A DNA stretch of 64,000 bases from Enterobacter kobei (GTDB lineage: Bacteria > Pseudomonadota > Gammaproteobacteria > Enterobacterales > Enterobacteriaceae), in contig NZ_CP017181.1 in NCBI RefSeq assembly GCF_001729765.1, positions 1,178,001 through 1,242,000 of the forward strand, read 5' to 3'. Below the pieces are notes generated by a model, which was given only the letters and a program-made list of their open reading frames with translations, was not told the origin of the DNA and made no database searches. Below are positions 36,514 through 49,698 of this stretch, in pieces; the first letter of the stretch is position 1; each line of letters opens with the position of its first letter. A program made the position numbers and the translations under genes.

Positions 36514-37473
36514 TTACCTGAAAATTGCCTCTAAACGCTGTAACACCAACATCGCGCTGTAATAATCCAGGCGGAACGTCTCCGTTCCCAGCGCCCAGAC
36601 GCGCTTGTTCTGCACAGCTGGCAGATGCGCCAGCAGCGGGTTGGCGTAGATCGCATCCACGTCTTTCTGGTCGCCGGCAAAGACAAACAGCCCTTCGCCG
36701 TTTAGCCCCGTCGCCAGGTTTTCCCCGCCCAGCTGAATAATGTCGTGGCGTTTCCCCTGGCTTTTCGAGGTATGCAACCCGGCAGGCAGGTCCGCCAGCG
36801 TAAAGCCCAGCTGGTGCAGAAGCTTGCCCTGGGCCGATTCCGTGGTCCACAGGTTCGCCGTGTGTGCGGCGGCGGTATAGACGATGGCGTTTACTGGCTG
36901 CGGCGGCAGCGTCATCTGCTGCTTCACCTGGGCGAGCTGTTCATCAAATGCGGCAATGCGCTCGGCGGCCTGCTTTTCGTGTCCGGTCATCGTGCCCAGC
37001 TGCGTCAGCAGTTCCTGCCAGCTTTTGTCGTCGTAGTTGATGATAAGCGTGGGCGCGATGGCCGAGAGCTGATCGTACAGCGCCAGCGCCGAATCCCCGC
37101 CGGTGGCGCTGATCAAAATCAGATCCGGCATTTGGGCGGCCACCGCCTCTGCGCTGGGTTCACCAATATACAGCCGCGCAACCTTACGCTGTTTCGCAAT
37201 GTCTCCCCACTGGCGCAGGAAACCCTGCGCATCCGCGACGCGGTTATTCGGCGTGGTCGCACCGCTGGCGATAACCGGCGCATCAATTGCCAGCAGGGAG
37301 CCGGTCAGGGTCACGCTGGTGGAGACAATGCGCGTCGGTTTGTGCTCAAGGGTATGAACGCCACGGCTGTCGGTGACCTGACGCGGCCAGTCGGCGGCAA
37401 TCGATGAGGTAACGCCTAAAACAAATACGCCTGTTAAAAAAAGGGCATTACGGAAAAGGGCGGGAAGATTCAC
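36514..37473 (-). CDS. fepB: Ferric enterobactin periplasmic binding protein
   Basis: 319 aa (E. coli FepB 318 aa) with a signal peptide ([17 protein letters not shown]) and a class III binding-protein fold: [40 protein letters not shown], then AIFR at the end. The start is a GTG at 37473 with AGGATG upstream. It delivers ferric enterobactin to FepCDG. It is divergent from entC. Confidence 0.94.
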   Translation of the reverse strand: MNLPALFRNALFLTGVFVLGVTSSIAADWPRQVTDSRGVHTLEHKPTRIVSTSVTLTGSLLAIDAPVIASGATTPNNRVADAQGFLRQWGDIAKQRKVARLYIGEPSAEAVAAQMPDLILISATGGDSALALYDQLSAIAPTLIINYDDKSWQELLTQLGTMTGHEKQAAERIAAFDEQLAQVKQQMTLPPQPVNAIVYTAAAHTANLWTTESAQGKLLHQLGFTLADLPAGLHTSKSQGKRHDIIQLGGENLATGLNGEGLFVFAGDQKDVDAIYANPLLAHLPAVQNKRVWALGTETFRLDYYSAMLVLQRLEAIFR

Positions 37474-37498
37474 AGCTCGGCATCCTGTTTTTGTTGAA

Positions 37499-37517
37499 GA
37501 TAATGCTTCTCATTTTC
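37499..37517. promoter_or_regulatory. Candidate Fur box near fepB
   Basis: GATAATGCTTCTCATTTTC, about 26 bp upstream of the fepB start, keeps the outer hexamers of the Fur consensus (GATAAT and CATTTTC-like). Weaker than the entC-side box. Confidence 0.5.
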
Positions 37518-37615
37518 ATGGTAGCAGGGAAGGGATGCAAGCGTTTGTCGCATAAGTTATTTGTCCGACGGTTGACAGCGGGGCGCTGTGGGATTAGGTT
37601 AGCCGACGAAAATAT

Positions 37616-37632
37616 AAATGATAATCATTATT
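37616..37632. promoter_or_regulatory. Fur box upstream of entC
   Basis: AAATGATAATCATTATT contains the perfect Fur core ATGATAATCATTAT, 29 bp before the entC start. It would repress entCEBAH when iron is replete. Confidence 0.82.
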
Positions 37633-37660
37633 GCTTCTTTTATCGTTTGTGGAGGATGAT

Positions 37661-38836
<1,176 letters not shown>

Positions 38837-38845
38837 GGAAGACTG

Positions 38846-40456
38846 ATGACCATTCCCTTTACCCGCTGGCCGGAGGATTTTGCCCGTCGCTACCGAGAAA
38901 AAGGCTACTGGCAGGATCTGCCGCTGACCCACATCCTGACGGACCATGCGGACAGCGATGCCGTGGCGATTATCGACGGCGATCGGCGTATCACCTATCG
39001 TAACTTTAATCAGGCGGTGAACAACCTCGCGTCCGCACTTCAGGCGCAGGGGCTGCACCGTGGCGAGACCGCACTGGTACAGCTCGGCAACGTGGCTGAG
39101 TTCTACATGACCTTCTTTGCGCTGCTGCACATTGGCGTCGCGCCGGTCAACGCGCTCTTTAGCCATCAGCGCAGCGAACTGAACGCCTACGCCATGCAGA
39201 TCAAACCCGCCGTGCTGATTGCCGATCGCGATCACGCGCTGTTCGCGGGCGATGATTTCCTCAACACCTTCGTGGATGCGCATCGGTCGGTACGCGTTGT
39301 GCTGCTGCGCGGCGATAAGGGCGAACACGCCCTGGACGCGGCGATTGCGCGTCCGGCGGACCATTTCATCCCGAACCCGACGCCCGCCGATGAAGTGGCC
39401 TTCTTTCAGCTTTCCGGGGGGAGCACCGGCACGCCGAAACTGATCCCGCGCACGCACAACGATTACGACTACAGCATCCGCCGCAGCAACGAGATTTGCG
39501 GCATTAACGCGAAGACCCGTTATCTGAACGCGCTGCCCGCGGCGCACAACTACGCCATGAGTTCGCCGGGATCGTTAGGCGTTTTCACGGCGGGTGGCTG
39601 CGTGGTGTTAGCGAGCGACCCGAGCGCCACGCTCTGCTTCCCGTTAATTGAGCAACATCAGATCAACGTCACCTCGCTGGTGCCACCGGCGGTCAGCCTG
39701 TGGTTGCAGGCGATTGCCGACGGCGCGGGGAACGCACAGCTTAAATCTCTCAAGCTCCTGCAGGTGGGCGGTGCGCGCCTTTCCGCCACGCTTGCCGCGC
39801 GCATTCCGGCGGAAATCGGCTGTCAGCTTCAGCAGGTGTTTGGCATGGCGGAAGGGCTGGTGAACTACACCGCGCTCGACGACGCCCCGGAACGCATCAT
39901 CAATACTCAGGGCCGCCCGATGTGTCCGGACGACGAAGTGTGGGTGGCAGATGAACACGGCAATCCGCTGCCGCGCGGGGAAGTCGGGCGTCTGATGACG
40001 CGCGGACCGTACACCTTCCGCGGCTATTTTAACAGCCCGGAACACAACGCCAGCGCCTTCGATGCAGAAGGTTTTTACTGCTCCGGGGATCTGATCGCCA
40101 TCGACGAGCAGGGCTATATCACCGTGCAGGGGCGCGAGAAAGATCAGATCAACCGCGGCGGAGAGAAGATCGCCGCGGAAGAGATCGAAAACCTGCTGCT
40201 GCGCCATGAGTCGGTGATCCACGCCGCGCTGGTGAGCATGGAGGACAGCCTGCTGGGCGAAAAGAGCTGCGCGTATCTGGTGGTGAAAAAGCCCCTGCGC
40301 GCGGTCGAGGTGCGCCGCTTCCTTCGCGAGGAGGGCGTTGCCGAGTTTAAACTGCCGGACCGCGTGGAGAGCGTGGATGCGCTCCCGCTGACGCCGGTCG
40401 GCAAAGTCGATAAGAAACAGTTGCGCCTGTGGCTGGCTGAACGGGCGCAGGGCTGA
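38846..40456 (+). CDS. entE: 2,3-dihydroxybenzoate-AMP ligase
   Basis: 536 aa, the same as E. coli EntE. It adenylates 2,3-DHB and loads it on the EntB carrier domain. The ANL-family P-loop is [19 protein letters not shown], followed by [10 protein letters not shown] (A5), [14 protein letters not shown] (A7) and [19 protein letters not shown] (A8). The catalytic Lys lies in [12 protein letters not shown]. It lies 9 bp after entC with AAGGAAG before the ATG. Confidence 0.96.
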   Translation: MTIPFTRWPEDFARRYREKGYWQDLPLTHILTDHADSDAVAIIDGDRRITYRNFNQAVNNLASALQAQGLHRGETALVQLGNVAEFYMTFFALLHIGVAPVNALFSHQRSELNAYAMQIKPAVLIADRDHALFAGDDFLNTFVDAHRSVRVVLLRGDKGEHALDAAIARPADHFIPNPTPADEVAFFQLSGGSTGTPKLIPRTHNDYDYSIRRSNEICGINAKTRYLNALPAAHNYAMSSPGSLGVFTAGGCVVLASDPSATLCFPLIEQHQINVTSLVPPAVSLWLQAIADGAGNAQLKSLKLLQVGGARLSATLAARIPAEIGCQLQQVFGMAEGLVNYTALDDAPERIINTQGRPMCPDDEVWVADEHGNPLPRGEVGRLMTRGPYTFRGYFNSPEHNASAFDAEGFYCSGDLIAIDEQGYITVQGREKDQINRGGEKIAAEEIENLLLRHESVIHAALVSMEDSLLGEKSCAYLVVKKPLRAVEVRRFLREEGVAEFKLPDRVESVDALPLTPVGKVDKKQLRLWLAERAQG

Positions 40457-40466
40457 GGAACAGAGT

Positions 40467-41320
40467 ATGGCCATTCCAAAATTAACCGCTTACGCGCTGC
40501 CGACCGCTGCAGAACTGCCAGCCAATAAAGTGAACTGGGCGTTCGAGCCAGAACGTGCCGCGCTGCTGATCCACGACATGCAGGAGTATTTCCTGAATTT
40601 CTGGGGCGAAAACAGCGCCATGATGCAGCAGGTGGTCGCGAATATCGCCAGACTTCGCGCGTACTGCAAAGCGCACAATATTCCGGTGTACTACACCGCG
40701 CAGCCAAAAGAGCAGAGCGATGAGGACCGCGCCCTGCTGAACGACATGTGGGGGCCGGGCCTGACCCGCTCGCCGGAGCAGCAGCGTATTGTGGCCGAAC
40801 TGACGCCGGACGAAGCGGACACCGTGCTGGTGAAGTGGCGCTATAGCGCGTTCCATCGTTCGCCGCTGGAGCAGATGCTGAAAGAGACCGGCCGCAACCA
40901 GCTGCTGATTACCGGCGTGTACGCCCACATCGGCTGTATGACCACCGCGACCGATGCCTTTATGCGCGACATCAAGCCGTTCTTTATCGCCGACGCGCTG
41001 GCGGATTTCACCCGCGACGAGCATCTGATGTCCCTCAACTACGTTGCCGGGCGTTCAGGCCGCGTGGTGATGACCGACGAGCTGCTGCCGTCCATTCCGG
41101 CAACGAAAACCGCGCTGCGCGCGCTGATCCTGCCGCTGCTGGACGAGTCCGATGAGCCGATGGATGACGAAAACCTGATCGACTATGGTCTGGACTCTGT
41201 GCGCATGATGGCGCTGGCCGCCCGCTGGCGCAAAGTGCATGGCGATATCGACTTCGTGATGCTGGCCAAAAATCCTACCCTCGACGCCTGGTGGGCGCTG
41301 CTCTCCCGCGAGGTGAAGTG

Positions 41321-41321
<1 letters not shown>
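40467..41321 (+). CDS. entB: Isochorismatase / aryl carrier protein
   Basis: 284 aa (E. coli 285). The N-terminal isochorismatase domain (LLIHDMQEYFLNFW, VLVKWRYSAFHRS, GVYAHIGCMTTATDAFMRDI) makes 2,3-dihydro-DHB. The C-terminal aryl carrier domain has the phosphopantetheine Ser near residue 244 in YGLDSVRMMAL. The stop overlaps the entA ATG. It looks intact. Confidence 0.95.
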
Positions 41322-42489
<1,168 letters not shown>

Positions 42490-42638
42490 GTCATTTAGCT
42501 GAAAGTGATCGGCTTAACACTGTGGTGTAAATCTCTGGTTTGACCACACATTATTGCGTTTCAGAGTTGTTAAATATTTGCCGTTGTTCTAGAAACAAAA
42601 TGTAACATCTCACTGTTTCACAACAACGGATAACCACA

Positions 42639-44744
42639 ATGAACAACTCAGGGAAATACCTTACATGGGCAGGGCTCTCCGTTGTGGGAGCTTTTGCCCT
42701 GGGCTATATCGCCCTCAACCGGGGGGAACAGATCAATGCGCTCTGGATCGTTGTCGCCTCCGTCTGCATTTATCTGATCGCGTATCGTTTTTATGGCCGC
42801 TATATCGCGAAAACCGTCCTGGGCGTTGATGCGACGCGTATGACGCCTGCCGTACGTCATAATGACGGTCTGGACTACGTCCCGACCGACAAAAAAGTGC
42901 TGTTCGGTCACCATTTTGCGGCGATTGCCGGGGCGGGTCCACTGGTGGGGCCGGTGCTGGCGGCGCAGATGGGCTACCTGCCCGGGATGATCTGGATCCT
43001 CGCGGGCGTGGTGCTGGCGGGCGCGGTGCAGGACTTCATGGTGCTGTTCGTTTCCACTCGCCGCGACGGCCGTTCACTGGGTGAACTGGTGAAAGAGGAG
43101 ATGGGGGCAACCGCCGGGGTGATTGCCCTGGTGGCGACCTTTATGATCATGGTGATCATCCTCGCGGTGCTGGCGATGATTGTGGTGAAAGCGCTGACCC
43201 ACAGTCCGTGGGGGACGTACACCGTCGCGTTCACCATACCGCTGGCGCTGTTTATGGGGATCTACATTCGCTACCTGCGCCCGGGCCGCATTGGTGAAGT
43301 GTCGGTGATTGGCCTGGTGTTCCTGGTGTTCGCCATTATTTCCGGCGGCTGGGTGGCGGAAAGCCCGACCTGGGCACCGTTCTTCGACTTTACCGGTATA
43401 CAGCTGACCTGGATGCTGGTGGGGTATGGCTTTGTGGCTGCGGTACTGCCGGTATGGCTGCTGTTGGCCCCGCGTGACTACCTCTCTACGTTCCTGAAAA
43501 TCGGTACCATCGTCGGGCTGGCGATCGGCATTCTGATTATGCGTCCGACCCTGACCATGCCTGCGCTGACTAAGTTCATCGACGGTACCGGCCCGGTCTG
43601 GACGGGCAACCTGTTCCCGTTTCTGTTTATCACCATCGCCTGCGGTGCGGTGTCTGGTTTCCACGCGCTGATTGCCTCCGGGACCACGCCGAAGATGCTG
43701 GCGAATGAAAATCAGGCCTGCCTGATTGGCTACGGCGGTATGCTGATGGAATCCTTCGTCGCCATTATGGCGCTGGTTTCCGCCTGTATTATCGACCCGG
43801 GCGTCTACTTCGCGATGAACAGCCCGATGGCGGTACTGGCCCCGGCCGGGACCGCTGACGTCGTGGCGTCTGCTGCGCAGGTGGTCAGCGGCTGGGGCTT
43901 TGCGATTACCCCTGAAACGTTGACGCATATCGCTAATGAGGTGGGCGAGCAGTCAATTATCTCCCGTGCGGGTGGTGCGCCAACGCTGGCGGTGGGTATG
44001 GCCTACATTCTCCACGGTGCGCTGGGTGGGCTTATGGACGTGTCGTTCTGGTATCACTTCGCCATTCTGTTCGAGGCGCTGTTTATCCTGACGGCGGTGG
44101 ATGCCGGTACGCGTGCGGCGCGTTTTATGCTGCAGGATCTGCTGGGGGTGATCTCCCCGAACCTGAAGCGTACCGATTCGCTCCCGGCTAACCTGCTGGC
44201 GACGGCACTGTGCGTGCTGGCATGGGGCTACTTCCTGCATCAGGGCGTGGTGGATCCGCTCGGCGGCATTAACACGCTCTGGCCGCTGTTCGGTATCGCT
44301 AACCAGATGCTGGCAGGCATGGCGCTGATGCTCTGCGCAGTGGTGCTGTTCAAAATGAAGCGCCAGCGCTATGCGTGGGTGGCGCTGGTGCCGACCGCGT
44401 GGCTGCTGATCTGCACCCTGACGGCAGGCTGGCAGAAAGCCTTCAGCCCGGATAACAAAGTGGGCTTCCTGGCGATTGCCAACAAGTTCCAGGCGATGAT
44501 CGACAGCGGCAAGATCCCGGCGCAGTACACCGAGTCTCAGCTGTCGCAGCTGGTGTTTAATAACCGTCTGGATGCCGGGCTGACCATCTTCTTTATGGTG
44601 GTGGTCGTGGTGCTGGCGTTGTATTCTCTTAAAACCGCGCTGGCAGCATTGAAAGTGGATAAGCCAACGGCGAAAGAGACACCGTATGAGCCAATGCCTG
44701 AAAACCTGGAAGAGATTGTCACCCAGGCGAAAGGGGCGCATTAA
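42639..44744 (+). CDS. cstA: Carbon-starvation pyruvate/peptide transporter
   Basis: 701 aa, equal to E. coli CstA. An inner-membrane protein with many helices and conserved [24 protein letters not shown] and [18 protein letters not shown] segments. It takes up pyruvate (and possibly peptides) under carbon starvation. The following ybdD partner is 59 bp downstream, separated by a REP. Confidence 0.96.
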   Translation: MNNSGKYLTWAGLSVVGAFALGYIALNRGEQINALWIVVASVCIYLIAYRFYGRYIAKTVLGVDATRMTPAVRHNDGLDYVPTDKKVLFGHHFAAIAGAGPLVGPVLAAQMGYLPGMIWILAGVVLAGAVQDFMVLFVSTRRDGRSLGELVKEEMGATAGVIALVATFMIMVIILAVLAMIVVKALTHSPWGTYTVAFTIPLALFMGIYIRYLRPGRIGEVSVIGLVFLVFAIISGGWVAESPTWAPFFDFTGIQLTWMLVGYGFVAAVLPVWLLLAPRDYLSTFLKIGTIVGLAIGILIMRPTLTMPALTKFIDGTGPVWTGNLFPFLFITIACGAVSGFHALIASGTTPKMLANENQACLIGYGGMLMESFVAIMALVSACIIDPGVYFAMNSPMAVLAPAGTADVVASAAQVVSGWGFAITPETLTHIANEVGEQSIISRAGGAPTLAVGMAYILHGALGGLMDVSFWYHFAILFEALFILTAVDAGTRAARFMLQDLLGVISPNLKRTDSLPANLLATALCVLAWGYFLHQGVVDPLGGINTLWPLFGIANQMLAGMALMLCAVVLFKMKRQRYAWVALVPTAWLLICTLTAGWQKAFSPDNKVGFLAIANKFQAMIDSGKIPAQYTESQLSQLVFNNRLDAGLTIFFMVVVVVLALYSLKTALAALKVDKPTAKETPYEPMPENLEEIVTQAKGAH

Positions 44745-44750
44745 CCAGTG

Positions 44751-44782
44751 TGCCGGGTGGCGCTAGCGCTTACCCGGCCTAC
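44751..44782. repeat. Single REP between cstA and ybdD
   Basis: TGCCGGGTGGCGCTAGCGCT followed by TACCCGGCC. One REP unit inside the cstA-ybdD operon; the central GGCGCT is the same context the IS481 elements used elsewhere. Confidence 0.88.
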
Positions 44783-44803
44783 ATTTTCTGTGAGACCAGA
44801 ACG

Positions 44804-45001
44804 ATGTTCGACACCCTCTCCAAAGCAGGTAAGTACCTGGGCCAGGCCGCCAAAATGATGATTGGTGTGCCGGACTACGACAACTACGTTGAACATATGC
44901 GCGTCAACCACCCGGACCAGACGCCCATGACCTACGAAGCCTTTTTCCGCGACCGCCAGGACGCCCGCTACGGCGGCAAGGGCGGGGCGAAGTGCTGTTA
45001 A
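44804..45001 (+). CDS. ybdD: YbdD/YjiX family small protein
   Basis: A 65-aa protein, [21 protein letters not shown] to CC at the C-terminus, matching the short cytoplasmic partner found after cstA (and after btsT as YjiX). It is needed with CstA/BtsT for pyruvate transport in E. coli. The ATG at 44804 is chosen because the longer frame translates the REP. Confidence 0.93.
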   Translation: MFDTLSKAGKYLGQAAKMMIGVPDYDNYVEHMRVNHPDQTPMTYEAFFRDRQDARYGGKGGAKCC

Positions 45002-45094
45002 CCCTCTTTTGGTAAATAGAGGCTGATCTGCTCCTGCTTGCAGCCGTAAATTGCCGCCAGCTCCTGACGTGAACCGTCGAGAGCGCTCGAAAAG
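44998..45094 (-). other. Possible remnant of a C-terminal coding segment
   Basis: On the minus strand an open stretch reads SSALDGSRQELAAIYGCK then [12 protein letters not shown] and TAA. It looks protein-like, with an HTH-like pattern (RQELAAIYGCKQEQISLYL), but it has no start and is cut by the SDR terminator. It may be the tail of a deleted or replaced gene. Confidence 0.3.
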
Positions 45095-45118
45095 GCCTCT
45101 GCCGGACGACAGAGGCTT
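45090..45118 (-). terminator. Rho-independent terminator of the hcxA-SDR operon
   Basis: On the minus strand GCCTCTG and CAGAGGC form a 7-bp stem with an 8-base loop followed by CTTTT, 16 bp after the SDR stop. Confidence 0.75.
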
Positions 45119-45133
45119 GCAGAAAATATGCGA

Positions 45134-45877
45134 TCAGGCGTTCAAACCGCCGTCCACGTCCAGACCGGTACCGGAGATCTGCCCGGCGGCCGGGCTGGCG
45201 AGGAAAGTGACTGCCGCCGCGATGTCTTCCGGCTGACCGTAATGGCCGACCGCAATCATCTGGCGCTGGGCTTCCGCCTGTTCCCCGTCCTCCGGGTTCA
45301 TATCGCTGTTGGTCGGACCGGGATGCACCAGGTTGACGGTGATGCCGCGCGGGCCGAGATCGCGCGCCAGGCCGCGGGTAAGAGAGTTGAGAGCCGACTT
45401 GGTCATGGAGTAAACGGCAATACCGGGCATGGCCACGCGGTTTGCCAGGCAGCTGCCGATGTTAATGATGCGCCCGCCGTCAGACATGTGCACCAGCGCT
45501 TCCTGAATGGCGATCACCACGCCGCGGATGTTGACGTTGATCAGGGCGTCAATGTCAGCCAGCGTCATGGACTCCAGCGGGCCACCGCGCGCGATCCCGG
45601 CGTTGTTGACCAGAATGTCCAGCCCGCCGAGCGCGCGCGCCGCATGGGTGACGGCATCCTGAATCGCCTGCGCGCTGGCGCTGTCAGCCTGTACGGCTTC
45701 ACCGTATCGGCCAAGCGCTTTTATCTCATCGGCGACCGCCTGGGCTTTATCGGCTGATTTTTCATACGTTATAACCACATCGGCACCGGCGCGGGCCAGC
45801 GACAGGGCTATCGCACGGCCCAACCCACGGCTGGCACCGGTAACCAGCGCTTTCTTACCTGTTAAATCGATCTGCAT
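45134..45877 (-). CDS. SDR-family oxidoreductase
   Basis: A 247-aa classical SDR with VTGASRGLGRA, NNAGIARGG, INIGSCLANR, YSMTKSALNSL (catalytic Tyr/Lys), and the C-terminal TGLDVDGGLNA. It resembles FabG-like reductases. GAGGTC precedes the ATG. It lies 59 bp downstream of hcxA on the same strand and is probably co-transcribed. It is not part of this locus in E. coli K-12. Substrate unknown; the neighbouring sugar importer suggests a carbohydrate or hydroxy-acid. Confidence 0.85.
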   Translation of the reverse strand: MQIDLTGKKALVTGASRGLGRAIALSLARAGADVVITYEKSADKAQAVADEIKALGRYGEAVQADSASAQAIQDAVTHAARALGGLDILVNNAGIARGGPLESMTLADIDALINVNIRGVVIAIQEALVHMSDGGRIINIGSCLANRVAMPGIAVYSMTKSALNSLTRGLARDLGPRGITVNLVHPGPTNSDMNPEDGEQAEAQRQMIAVGHYGQPEDIAAAVTFLASPAAGQISGTGLDVDGGLNA

Positions 45878-45936
45878 GATGACCTCGTTGCGAGAGAGTG
45901 GTGAGAATCATCATTAGGTATAGACGGTCGGCGCAT

Positions 45937-47025
45937 TTAACGGGGGAATGTTTCCACCTTCTCAAACGCGGCGCGCAGAACGTAAGGGGTTAACTCAACG
46001 GGCAGATAATGAATCGACTCCACCGGACGCAGAGTGTGGGTAATAACCTTATCCAGCGCGTCGCGGTTATTAATATCAACGTCCAGTTCGCGTAGCCGGG
46101 TCGGCAGGTTAAAGCGTTGATAGGCCGCCACCAGCTGCGCCAGCACGTCGTCCTGGCCGAGCAGGGCGCTTTGCACCAGAATGCCGTAGGCCACCTTGGT
46201 GCCGTGCAGGTATTTTTCCGTCTGCGGCAGCACGGTTAACCCGTTATGTACGGCATGCGCCGCCGCCACGCGGGTGTAGCGCTCGCCCAGACCGCCGACC
46301 ATTCCACCGCCGGCAACGATCGCATCCACTACGTCCCGGAACGCCTGCGATAACTCGCCACGCTGTTGGTCTGCCAGCGCTTCCTCGCTGCGTTCCAGCA
46401 GCACGTCGCGGATCGCCAGCGCGCTGTTGATGCCCAGCCGCACGGTCAGGGGCAGGTTTTCCGGCTCAGGTGCCAACACAACCGCTTCGTACCACTTCGC
46501 CAGCGTGTCGCCGATGCCCGCCAGCAGGTATTCCGCCGGGGCATTGAGAACGATCTGCGGCTCCACCAGCACCAGGAAGTTCGCGTCGTCGAAAATCTCA
46601 AACTGCAGCGCCTGGCCTTCATCGTTGTACCAGACGGAAAGCGGGGTCCACGCCGCGCAGGTCGCGGCGATGGTGGGGATGCCCACGAACGGTACACCTG
46701 AACGGCGCGCCACGGCTTTGACGGTATCCATCACCGCGCCGCCGCCGATGCCTATCACCACGCTGACGTCGCTGCCGGCTTCATTCACCAGGTGGCTGAC
46801 GTCGCGCTCGCTGCAGTGGCCCTTAAACAGCAGGTGTTTTGCCCCCGGCGCGTCAAAGCTCGCTGGCAGGAAAGGGCGCGCGGCTTCGATGGCGCGCTCG
46901 CCGTAAATCCACACCGCGCGGGAAAGCTGCTCCGGCGTGAAGAAATCATTGAGATGCGCAAGGCTGCCTGGGTGGGAGAAGTAGTTCGCCGGGCCGGGCA
47001 CGACGCGGATATCGGTATTGCTCAT
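45937..47025 (-). CDS. hcxA: Hydroxycarboxylate dehydrogenase A
   Basis: 362 aa, equal to E. coli HcxA (YbdH). An iron-type alcohol / glycerol-dehydrogenase-fold enzyme that reduces 2-oxo acids such as 2-oxoglutarate and 2-oxobutyrate. It has VVIGIGGGAVMDTVKAVARR (NAD binding), PTIAATCAAWTPLSVWY and metal-site His residues in AAAHAVHNGL and YLHGTKVAYG. I chose the ATG at 47025 with AAGGACA upstream. It is divergent from a sugar ABC operon, with palindromes between. Confidence 0.93.
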   Translation of the reverse strand: MSNTDIRVVPGPANYFSHPGSLAHLNDFFTPEQLSRAVWIYGERAIEAARPFLPASFDAPGAKHLLFKGHCSERDVSHLVNEAGSDVSVVIGIGGGAVMDTVKAVARRSGVPFVGIPTIAATCAAWTPLSVWYNDEGQALQFEIFDDANFLVLVEPQIVLNAPAEYLLAGIGDTLAKWYEAVVLAPEPENLPLTVRLGINSALAIRDVLLERSEEALADQQRGELSQAFRDVVDAIVAGGGMVGGLGERYTRVAAAHAVHNGLTVLPQTEKYLHGTKVAYGILVQSALLGQDDVLAQLVAAYQRFNLPTRLRELDVDINNRDALDKVITHTLRPVESIHYLPVELTPYVLRAAFEKVETFPR

Positions 47026-47039
47026 GGTGTTGTCCTTTT

Positions 47040-47074
47040 TTAGCACGCGCTAACCCGATGTTATGTCTGGACAT
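47040..47074. promoter_or_regulatory. Two palindromes between hcxA and the sugar ABC operon
   Basis: TTAGC-ACGC-GCTAA (47040-47053) and ATGTC-TG-GACAT (47063-47074) lie in the divergent promoter interval. The first resembles LacI-family operators. No regulator gene is adjacent, so the binding protein is unknown. Confidence 0.35.
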
Positions 47075-47184
47075 CCGGATGGCTAATAATATTTCGCTTT
47101 ATCTTATGCCTTTTCCGTCGTTGTCAGTCAACCGGCGCTGTGAAAAATTCGATAAATCAGAAGAGTAATGAAGGATTTACGCGG

Positions 47185-48687
47185 ATGGTTTCCAGTCGCC
47201 TTGAGATGCGTGGTATCAGCCTGGCCTTTTCCGGCTTTCAGGCGCTGTCACGGGTGGACTTTACCCTGAGCGGCGGGTCGGTGCATGCGCTGACCGGCGC
47301 CAACGGCGCGGGGAAATCGACGCTGATGGCGGTGCTGTGCGGAACGCACGATCGCTATGAAGGCGAGATTTGCATTAACAACCAGTCGGTGACGATCCGC
47401 GAGCCGCTGGACGCCAAGCGGCTGGGCATTCACCTTGTGCAGCAGGAAGTGGACGTGGCGCTGATCCCGGGGCTGAGCATTGCCGAGAACATCATGCTCG
47501 ACCAGCTTGCGCAGCCCGGGCACCGCTTCAGCTGGCGTGCGGTTCGTCACCAGGCGAGACAGGCGCTGGCGCAACTGGACGTGTCCATGGATGTTCGGCG
47601 ATCGGTCGACAGCTGCACGCTTGCTGAAAAACAGCAGATTTTGCTGGCGCGGGCGCTGTCCCATCATTGCCGTTTTTTAATTCTGGATGAACCCACCGCA
47701 CCGCTGGATGCACACGAAAGCGAGCGCCTGTTTGCGGTGGTGAGACGCCTGCAGCAGCAGGGCATCGGCGTAGTGTTTATCTCACACCGTATTCACGAGC
47801 TGAAAGCCATCTGCGACACCCTGACGGTGCTGCGTGACGGCAAGCTGATTGAGTCCGGCCCGATGGCCGATCTCAGCGGCGAAGCGATCGTTGAGAAGAT
47901 GCTTGGCCACGTGCTGAGCGATATTTACCCGCCTGCTCGCCCCCCGCACAGCGACGAAACGTTGCTGCGCGTAGAGGGCCTGCACGATGACGCGCTGCTG
48001 AAAGATATCTCCCTTCACCTGCGCAAAGGCGAAATTCTGGGCATTGCCGGGCTGGCGGGCGCGGGCAAAACCGAACTTTGCAAGGCGCTGTTTGGCGCCA
48101 CGAAAAGCCGGGTGGCACAAGGCGAATTGAATCATCAGCCCTGGAAACCGCACGACCCGGCCGACTCGGTGCTGCGCGGGCTGGCGCTGGTGCCGGAGGA
48201 GCGGCGCAAGGAGGGTATTTTTATCGACGAGCCCGTGAGCATGAACCTTGCCGTGTGCGCCGATAACAGCTTCTCGCGCTGGAGCCTGTTTGGTCATCGT
48301 CAGGCGTGGCGCTGGGCAGAAGAGGTGATTGACCGCGTCGGCGTGCGCGCGCGGGGGCCGGGGCAGGTGCTGCGCCGTTTGTCCGGCGGCAACCAGCAGA
48401 AGGTCGCCATCGGTAAATGGCTGCGTAATGATGCCAGCGTGCTGATTTTCGACGAGCCGACTAAGGGCGTGGACGTGAAAGCCAAAACCGATCTGTTCCA
48501 GCTGATTGACGGCCTGGCGCGCGAGGGCAAAGGGGTGATTTATGCCTCGGGTGAATTTGCCGAGCTGGTCGGGCTGTGCGACCGCATCTGCGTGCTGTGG
48601 GACGGACGTATCGTGGCGGAAATCGCCGGGGCCGAGGCCCGTGAAGAGACACTACTTTATTATTCAACCGGAGGATCGGCGTCGTGA
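47185..48687 (+). CDS. Sugar ABC importer, fused double ATPase (RbsA/MglA type)
   Basis: A 500-aa protein with two ATPase halves. The first has GANGAGKSTLMAVL and Walker B FLILDEPTAPLD, with a degenerate signature (LAEKQQILLARAL). The second has a divergent GLAGAGKTELCKAL and a canonical LSGGNQQKVAIGKWL with VLIFDEPTKGVD. This is the carbohydrate importer class CUT2. The ATG at 47185 (MVSSRLEMRGISLAF) has AAGGA upstream; a GTG at 47140 is possible. It is first in a four-gene operon. Confidence 0.88.
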   Translation: MVSSRLEMRGISLAFSGFQALSRVDFTLSGGSVHALTGANGAGKSTLMAVLCGTHDRYEGEICINNQSVTIREPLDAKRLGIHLVQQEVDVALIPGLSIAENIMLDQLAQPGHRFSWRAVRHQARQALAQLDVSMDVRRSVDSCTLAEKQQILLARALSHHCRFLILDEPTAPLDAHESERLFAVVRRLQQQGIGVVFISHRIHELKAICDTLTVLRDGKLIESGPMADLSGEAIVEKMLGHVLSDIYPPARPPHSDETLLRVEGLHDDALLKDISLHLRKGEILGIAGLAGAGKTELCKALFGATKSRVAQGELNHQPWKPHDPADSVLRGLALVPEERRKEGIFIDEPVSMNLAVCADNSFSRWSLFGHRQAWRWAEEVIDRVGVRARGPGQVLRRLSGGNQQKVAIGKWLRNDASVLIFDEPTKGVDVKAKTDLFQLIDGLAREGKGVIYASGEFAELVGLCDRICVLWDGRIVAEIAGAEAREETLLYYSTGGSAS

Positions 48688-49679
48688 GTAAGGCCCTTTC
48701 AGTGACTGCGGCGGCGTCAGGCCGTCAGCATATTTTCGATTTTCTCTACAAGTGGGGCATGTTGCTGACCGTCGTCGCGCTGGTGGCGGTGTTTGGCCTG
48801 GCCTCGGACAACTTCCTCGATCCGAACAACATCATCAACATATTGCGCGCGATCGCCATCGTGACGGTGATTGCCATTGGCGTATCGATTTCGCTGACCG
48901 TCGGCGGGTTCGATCTCTCCGTGGGATCCACCGCGTCGCTGGCAAACGCGCTGGTGATATCGCTTTTCGTCTGGCACGGCTTCGGCACTACCGAGTCGAT
49001 TCTGATTACCCTTGCGCTCTGCACGCTGGTGGGGCTGTTCAACGCGTTTCTGATCGTCATCCTGCGTATTCCGGACATGCTCGCAACCCTCGCCAGCCTG
49101 TTTGTGATCCAGGGCGTGGCGATGACTTACAGCTATGGCGGGTCGATTACCGAAAACATGGTGCTGCCGAGCGGTGATATGGCGGAAGGGACCATTCCGG
49201 CGGCGTTCAGCCTGCTGGGGCAGGTGCCGACCATCGTCATCATCATGCTGGTGGTGACGGTTCTCGCGCAGCTGGGATTGTCCCTCACCACGCATGGCCG
49301 ACGCATGTACGCCATCGGCGGCAACCCGGAAGCCGCGCGCCTCTCCGGTATTCGCACCACGCGCTACAAGGTGGCAGCTTACGTGATCGCCTCGCTGCTG
49401 GCGGGGCTGGGCGGGATTTTGCTGGCCTCGCGCATTGGCTCGTCGCAGGTGAATGCCGGGGGCGGTTATCTGATGGATGCGGTGGCCGCGGCGTGGATCG
49501 GCTTCTCGCTGGCGGGTTCCGGCAAGCCGAACGCGCTGGGGACGCTGGTTGGGGCAGTTATTCTCGGCGTGCTGTCGAACGGGCTGGTGATGCTCTCCGT
49601 GCCGTATTACGCCATGGACATTATAAAAGGGCTGGTGCTCGCGGTGGCGCTGGCGATGACCTACATACAAAAACGCTGA
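48684..49679 (+). CDS. Sugar ABC importer, permease (RbsC type)
   Basis: A 331-aa BPD_transp_2 inner-membrane permease with about nine or ten helices. It has the conserved VGGFDLSVGSTASLANAL and GGNPEAARLSGIRTTRYKV (ATPase-contact loop). It overlaps the ATPase gene by 4 bp and ends 19 bp before the binding-protein gene. Confidence 0.9.
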   Translation: MSKALSVTAAASGRQHIFDFLYKWGMLLTVVALVAVFGLASDNFLDPNNIINILRAIAIVTVIAIGVSISLTVGGFDLSVGSTASLANALVISLFVWHGFGTTESILITLALCTLVGLFNAFLIVILRIPDMLATLASLFVIQGVAMTYSYGGSITENMVLPSGDMAEGTIPAAFSLLGQVPTIVIIMLVVTVLAQLGLSLTTHGRRMYAIGGNPEAARLSGIRTTRYKVAAYVIASLLAGLGGILLASRIGSSQVNAGGGYLMDAVAAAWIGFSLAGSGKPNALGTLVGAVILGVLSNGLVMLSVPYYAMDIIKGLVLAVALAMTYIQKR

Positions 49680-49698
49680 TAACACAACAGGATAAAAA

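Noticed and set aside
42490..42638. CRP site upstream of cstA
   Set aside because: cstA is CRP-dependent in E. coli, but no TGTGA-N6-TCACA match with correct spacing was found by eye.
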